Shown one piece after another: positions 60,717 to 64,000 of a stretch of DNA of 64,000 bases. The stretch spans positions 1,612,001 through 1,676,000 of the forward strand of contig CAXXFD010000003.1 in the NCBI GenBank assembly GCA_963662905.2, written 5' to 3'. Source of the DNA: G963662905 sp963662905. GTDB taxonomy: Bacteria > Bacteroidota > Bacteroidia > Bacteroidales > WRLA01. The notes under the pieces are model-generated. The model was not told the origin of the DNA. It did no database searches and saw only the letters and a program-made list of their open reading frames with translations. Position 1 is the first letter of the stretch. Each line of letters begins with the position of its first letter. A program made the translations under genes and the position numbers.

Positions 60717-61781
60717 CTAAGAAAACAAGGTATAAGCCGTATAAATCAAATAAACTACGTACAGTCCGATTAGGATGATACCTGTTGGGCGCCCAATGCG
60801 CCAGCGGCGGATAATCAGCATAAAGAAGATCACCAAAACAGATATTAAAAGGAGCACCACCGAAAAGAAAAGGTTTTCGCGGCTCACAGGGATCATCTCA
60901 CGATGACTGACAAGCAGTGCAATCATCCAGGGCAATCCCAGACCGATAAGCACATCAAAAATATTGGAGCCGATCGCATTGGTAATGCCCATATCGCCCC
61001 TGCCCTGCCGGGCCACAATAATAGACGAAATCATATCGGGCACACTGGTACCCACAGCCAAAACCGTTATTCCTATAATAACTTCAGGCACATTAAGGAT
61101 TTCGCTGATGCCAATGGCACTTTGCACCAAAACCCAGGAAAGCATGGCTATAAAACCTATCGACATAAAGAAGACGCCAAAATAATGATTGGGTGGAGGA
61201 AACACCTTATAAAGCAAATAATCAAGCGGCATCAGGATTTTCTCCAGTGGCGTATATTTTACGCGTTCCTCCCCTTCTTCGGCCTGTGGCAGATCTGTTG
61301 CCGGATCGTGATAAGGAAACCACTTGCGCCATCGTACCACAGCAAAAACATATACGACAAAACAAAGAACGAATATAATGCTCTCTGTCAGGCTGATACC
61401 GCCATCATGGAAGGCCCAGAAAAGCAAACCAATGGCGAGCAAATAAAACAGGATATCGCGCAAAATAGGTTGCCATGTAATGGTTGCTTTTTTCACCAAC
61501 GCCACAGCGCCAATAATCACCAAAATATTAAAAAGAGCAGAACCAACAATGGTCCCCATCCCGATTTCTTCGTGTCCGCCGGGCTGAAGGACAGCTACCA
61601 GAGCCACAAAAAGCTCCGGGGCGCTGCTGCCAATGGCCATAAGGGTGGCTCCGGCCATATCCGACGACAGGTTCAGGCGCTCTGCAATGCGATCGAGCGA
61701 ATCGATAAAATACTTATCGGTTACCTGAGAAAGGAGATAAAATGTGAGTAACAGCAGCAGCAGATATGCAATTAATCCCAT
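60717..61781 (-). CDS. Calcium/sodium antiporter (CaCA family)
   Basis: The 354-residue membrane protein has ten or so helices in two inverted halves. Each half carries an alpha repeat: ATLMAIGSSAPELFVALVAV in the first and ITVLAVGTSVPDMISSIIVA in the second, with the ion-binding acidic residues. A charged loop (about residues 160-185) separates the halves. It resembles YrbG and K-dependent exchangers and would export Ca2+ using the Na+ or H+ gradient; selectivity is not clear from sequence. It has its own promoter upstream at 61804-61832. Confidence 0.88.
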   Translation of the reverse strand: MGLIAYLLLLLLTFYLLSQVTDKYFIDSLDRIAERLNLSSDMAGATLMAIGSSAPELFVALVAVLQPGGHEEIGMGTIVGSALFNILVIIGAVALVKKATITWQPILRDILFYLLAIGLLFWAFHDGGISLTESIIFVLCFVVYVFAVVRWRKWFPYHDPATDLPQAEEGEERVKYTPLEKILMPLDYLLYKVFPPPNHYFGVFFMSIGFIAMLSWVLVQSAIGISEILNVPEVIIGITVLAVGTSVPDMISSIIVARQGRGDMGITNAIGSNIFDVLIGLGLPWMIALLVSHREMIPVSRENLFFSVVLLLISVLVIFFMLIIRRWRIGRPTGIILIGLYVVYLIYTAYTLFS

Positions 61782-61803
61782 AGTTTTTTGCGCTTAGAAC
61801 TAT

Positions 61804-61832
61804 CAAAGATAAAATAATTCAGTGATTTCCAA
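61804..61832 (-). promoter_or_regulatory. Promoter of the CaCA antiporter gene
   Basis: On the minus strand, TTG (61830-61832), an 18-nt spacer, then TATCTTTG (61804-61811), with the start 22 nt further on. Confidence 0.55.
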
Positions 61833-61870
61833 AGGTTTTGAGCCATATTTTTCTGTTTGAACGCTCAAAT

Positions 61871-62785
61871 TCAAGATTTATCGAGCATTTTACAAATTTC
61901 AGCAGTACGTTCTTCGGCTGTCATCCGGCCATCGATCCACTCCAATTGAAAGCCTTTGCGCTCCATCCGCCGAAACCAGGTCATCTGCCGTTTGGCAAAC
62001 TGATGGATGGCCGTATTGAGCTGTGCAAACATTTGGTCATACGTCAAAATCCCTTGTGCATAATCCGTCAGATAACGGTATTCCAGTCCATAAAAGCGCA
62101 ATTCATCCGGCTGGTGGGTTTTCAGCAATGCGTGAATTTCATCAATCATCCCCTCTTGCAGGCGGGCATGCAAGCGTGCGGTAATTCTTTGACGGATTAT
62201 TTCCCGATTTAAGCGCACAGCAAAAATCCGGCTTTTAAATTCCGGCCAGTTATCCCGTTCATCGGCATGCGCCTGATTGTAAAGCTCAATTTCGATAGCC
62301 CGCACCAAGCGTTGGCGGTCGGCCGTATCGCTGGTATTGTGCAGCGGGCGCAGTTGTGCAAGTTTCTGCTGCAAAGATTCCATTTCCAAAGCGGCCAGAT
62401 CATTGCGCAATTGCTTGTTTTCAGGCACTTCCAGCATGCGGTATCCTGCCAAAACAGCTTCAATATACATCCCAGTGCCACCTGCCAGAATTGCCTGCTT
62501 ATCGCGCTTGCGGATATCCTCAAAGGCATTCAGGAAAGCCTTCTGAAATTCAAAAACATTAAACTCATAGCCCGGATCGGCAATATCGACTAAATGCAGC
62601 GGAACTTCCTTGCCCTCAACGGTATAATCTTCCATGTCTTTTCCGGTACCGATATCCATTCCACGATAAACCTGCCGCGAATCCGCAGAAATAATCTCAG
62701 CATCAAGCCGATGCGCCAGTAATGCGGCGGTTCTGGTTTTTCCTGTGGCCGTGGGACCGGTGATAACGATTAGATCAGTGGACAT
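61871..62785 (-). CDS. miaA: tRNA dimethylallyltransferase
   Basis: The 304-residue enzyme transfers a dimethylallyl group to A37 of tRNAs that read codons starting with U. It shows the P-loop VITGPTATGKTRTAALLAH, the SADSRQVYRGMDIGTGK segment and the LVDIADP motif, and later GGTGMYIEAVLAG and the C-terminal FAKRQMTWFRR. It overlaps the end of the GT2 gene upstream by 16 bp, so the two are likely cotranscribed. Confidence 0.96.
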   Translation of the reverse strand: MSTDLIVITGPTATGKTRTAALLAHRLDAEIISADSRQVYRGMDIGTGKDMEDYTVEGKEVPLHLVDIADPGYEFNVFEFQKAFLNAFEDIRKRDKQAILAGGTGMYIEAVLAGYRMLEVPENKQLRNDLAALEMESLQQKLAQLRPLHNTSDTADRQRLVRAIEIELYNQAHADERDNWPEFKSRIFAVRLNREIIRQRITARLHARLQEGMIDEIHALLKTHQPDELRFYGLEYRYLTDYAQGILTYDQMFAQLNTAIHQFAKRQMTWFRRMERKGFQLEWIDGRMTAEERTAEICKMLDKS

Positions 62786-63987
62786 TCTTTTTGTAGTTTT
62801 TCTTCTTCAAGAACAAGTGCATCGCGCAAAGCGTTCAATAAAGCGGTATCTGCATTTTCGAGTGCATCAATAAAGAACAGTTCAGGCAATGCCTGCCCGA
62901 TATGCGGATAAAACTTCACTACCCATGACCGTATTGTCAGCATTTCGGTTGTTTCGGGCTGCTGATCTTTGCGCCGGCGCAGATATTGCAAAATACGCAA
63001 ACCATCAAAAGCCGTATGCGCCGCTTTAATAAACGCCTGCTCAGAAGCAGCATTCGCACGCCAGTCGCACCAAATCGCACGCCCTTTATTGCTCTCTTTG
63101 AGAAAGTCCAGAACCTGATGCTCACAATCATCACGATACAGTTTGGGCAGCAGGCCATAGAAAGTTTGAATCTCATCGAAGAACCGCGGATCGTAAAACG
63201 GATAAGAAGACCAATCGCCCGAGTTTCCTTTGATCATAGCCGGACCGGTGCCAAAAAACACGCGCGCGCTAAAACGACTGGCCGGATACACCTTTTCAGG
63301 ACTATAGACCACTATAGGCCCGCTTTTGCGCAGCTTTTGGAGAAAATAAAAATCCTCCCCGCTCATCTTTGGCGTGATGCCGCCAATTTTACGGTACGAT
63401 TTCACCGGACAGGCCATTGCCGAACCCAAAGCCGTAAAACGATACGGACTTTCAGTGCGCCAGAGGTTCAGGCTGTAAAAACGCATATACAGCTCATAGC
63501 GCAACACGGCACGGTCTTCCGCCTTATTTCCCGTCAGCGGGTGATAATAAGGCAAAGCCATGCCCACAGCATCGGGATACTGCTTTTGCAAGCAGAGTAA
63601 ATTATGAAAGTAGTTGCCGGAAATCAAAGTGTCGGCATCCATGCTCACCAAAAGGTCATCTGCATCTGCATTGGCTACAGCCGCATCCATTGCCACACGC
63701 CGCGCATGGCCCACACCATGCTTTTTTCCCTGCCAGCCTTTGCCTGCACTGCTGTAATCAAGGATATGGATCCGCTGATCGGCCAATGCCTGCAAATATT
63801 CCAGGCAAGACTGATTATCCTTGTAGATGGGCTTTTTGTTTTCATCTGTGCGGTAATCCTCCGGCTGATTCACACAAATGAACAGCTCAAAATCAATACC
63901 TTCAGCCGCTTTCAAAACAGAAGGAAGAATTTCCGGAAGAAAATCCATTTCGCCCATCACAGGCATGGCCGCCCTGATTTTACCCAT
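62770..63987 (-). CDS. Glycosyltransferase family 2 protein
   Basis: The 405-residue protein has a GT-A N-terminal domain: AAMPVMGEMDFLPEILPSVL, then the metal-binding SMDADTLIS (DxD-like) and a GSAMACPVKSYRKIGG acceptor region with GEDFYFL (the ED motif). The C-terminal 150 residues are not assigned to a known domain. It would transfer a sugar from a nucleotide donor; target unknown. It starts 13 bases from the right edge and appears complete. It overlaps miaA by 16 bp. Confidence 0.85.
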   Translation of the reverse strand: MGKIRAAMPVMGEMDFLPEILPSVLKAAEGIDFELFICVNQPEDYRTDENKKPIYKDNQSCLEYLQALADQRIHILDYSSAGKGWQGKKHGVGHARRVAMDAAVANADADDLLVSMDADTLISGNYFHNLLCLQKQYPDAVGMALPYYHPLTGNKAEDRAVLRYELYMRFYSLNLWRTESPYRFTALGSAMACPVKSYRKIGGITPKMSGEDFYFLQKLRKSGPIVVYSPEKVYPASRFSARVFFGTGPAMIKGNSGDWSSYPFYDPRFFDEIQTFYGLLPKLYRDDCEHQVLDFLKESNKGRAIWCDWRANAASEQAFIKAAHTAFDGLRILQYLRRRKDQQPETTEMLTIRSWVVKFYPHIGQALPELFFIDALENADTALLNALRDALVLEEEKLQKECPLI

Positions 63988-64000
63988 ACAACATTATCTT

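Noticed and set aside
60903..61751. 282-codon plus-strand frame opposite the antiporter gene
   Set aside because: It mirrors the alternating hydrophobic codons of the CaCA gene and has a Lys/Asn/His-rich, unstructured product with no motif.
62986..63600. 204-codon plus-strand frame inside the GT2 gene
   Set aside because: Antisense shadow of a gene with a clear glycosyltransferase pattern.

Overview
The window reads as a chromosomal segment of a Bacteroidota bacterium, probably of the Bacteroidia or a related class. The evidence is a fused SecDF, families seen mainly in this phylum (DUF4290, the DUF2520 Rossmann protein), a type IX secretion (T9SS) sorting tail on a 1247-residue surface protein, a PorE-like OmpA protein, and repeated phylum-type promoters (-33 TTG, about 20 nt, -7 TAnnTTTG). 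Composition is moderately AT-rich throughout. I see no phage, IS element, CRISPR array, rRNA or tRNA gene.

Layout. 1-951: start of a membrane sensor (dCache) gene running off the left edge. 1155-4789: four-gene plus-strand run (DUF2520 oxidoreductase-like, KdsC-type phosphatase, ABC ATPase and permease). 5042-8582: secDF and tatA, two protein export functions. 8658-12321: PorE-like OmpA protein with an unusual retropepsin-like tail, then purM. 12420-13004: palindromic repeat and rubrerythrin-like gene. 13173-18783: CarH/LitR-type B12 light regulator, ECF sigma factor, and a giant DUF4397 repeat protein with a T9SS tail. 18869-19844: convergent DCC and DUF502 genes. 20066-25587: minus-strand run DUF4290, murA, grpE, dnaJ, ubiA-like prenyltransferase, maf. 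25714-29606: pcrA/uvrD, a PKD lipoprotein, rpsT, radC. 29607-30041: a gap with a promoter, a candidate small RNA and terminators. 30042-31331: eno.

31449-49390 is one long minus-strand ribosomal cluster: str (rpsL, rpsG, fusA), S10, spc and alpha sets joined end to end, with secY, map, infA, rpmJ and rpoA in their usual places and no tuf between fusA and rpsJ. Two near-identical promoters lie upstream of rpsL.

49867-54853 holds cell-surface polysaccharide genes: a GT4 glycosyltransferase, a formyltransferase-like/beta-propeller fusion, a methyltransferase and a Wzx-like flippase. 55186-55389 is a 67-residue protein of unknown function, whose promoter shares an upstream block with the 29.8 kb candidate RNA. 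55417-59492 encodes a cysteine desulfurase-SelD fusion and ParE. 59624-63987 holds a flavodoxin/ferredoxin membrane protein, a CaCA antiporter, miaA and a GT2 glycosyltransferase.

Most of the window is housekeeping. The unusual points are the NifS-SelD fusion, the catalytically dead protease-like tail on the OmpA protein, the shared promoter-upstream block with its candidate small RNA, the nearly identical 687-bp repeats in the DUF4397 gene, the 127-bp palindromic element, the CarH-ECF pair with a nearby palindrome, and the formyltransferase/propeller fusion.
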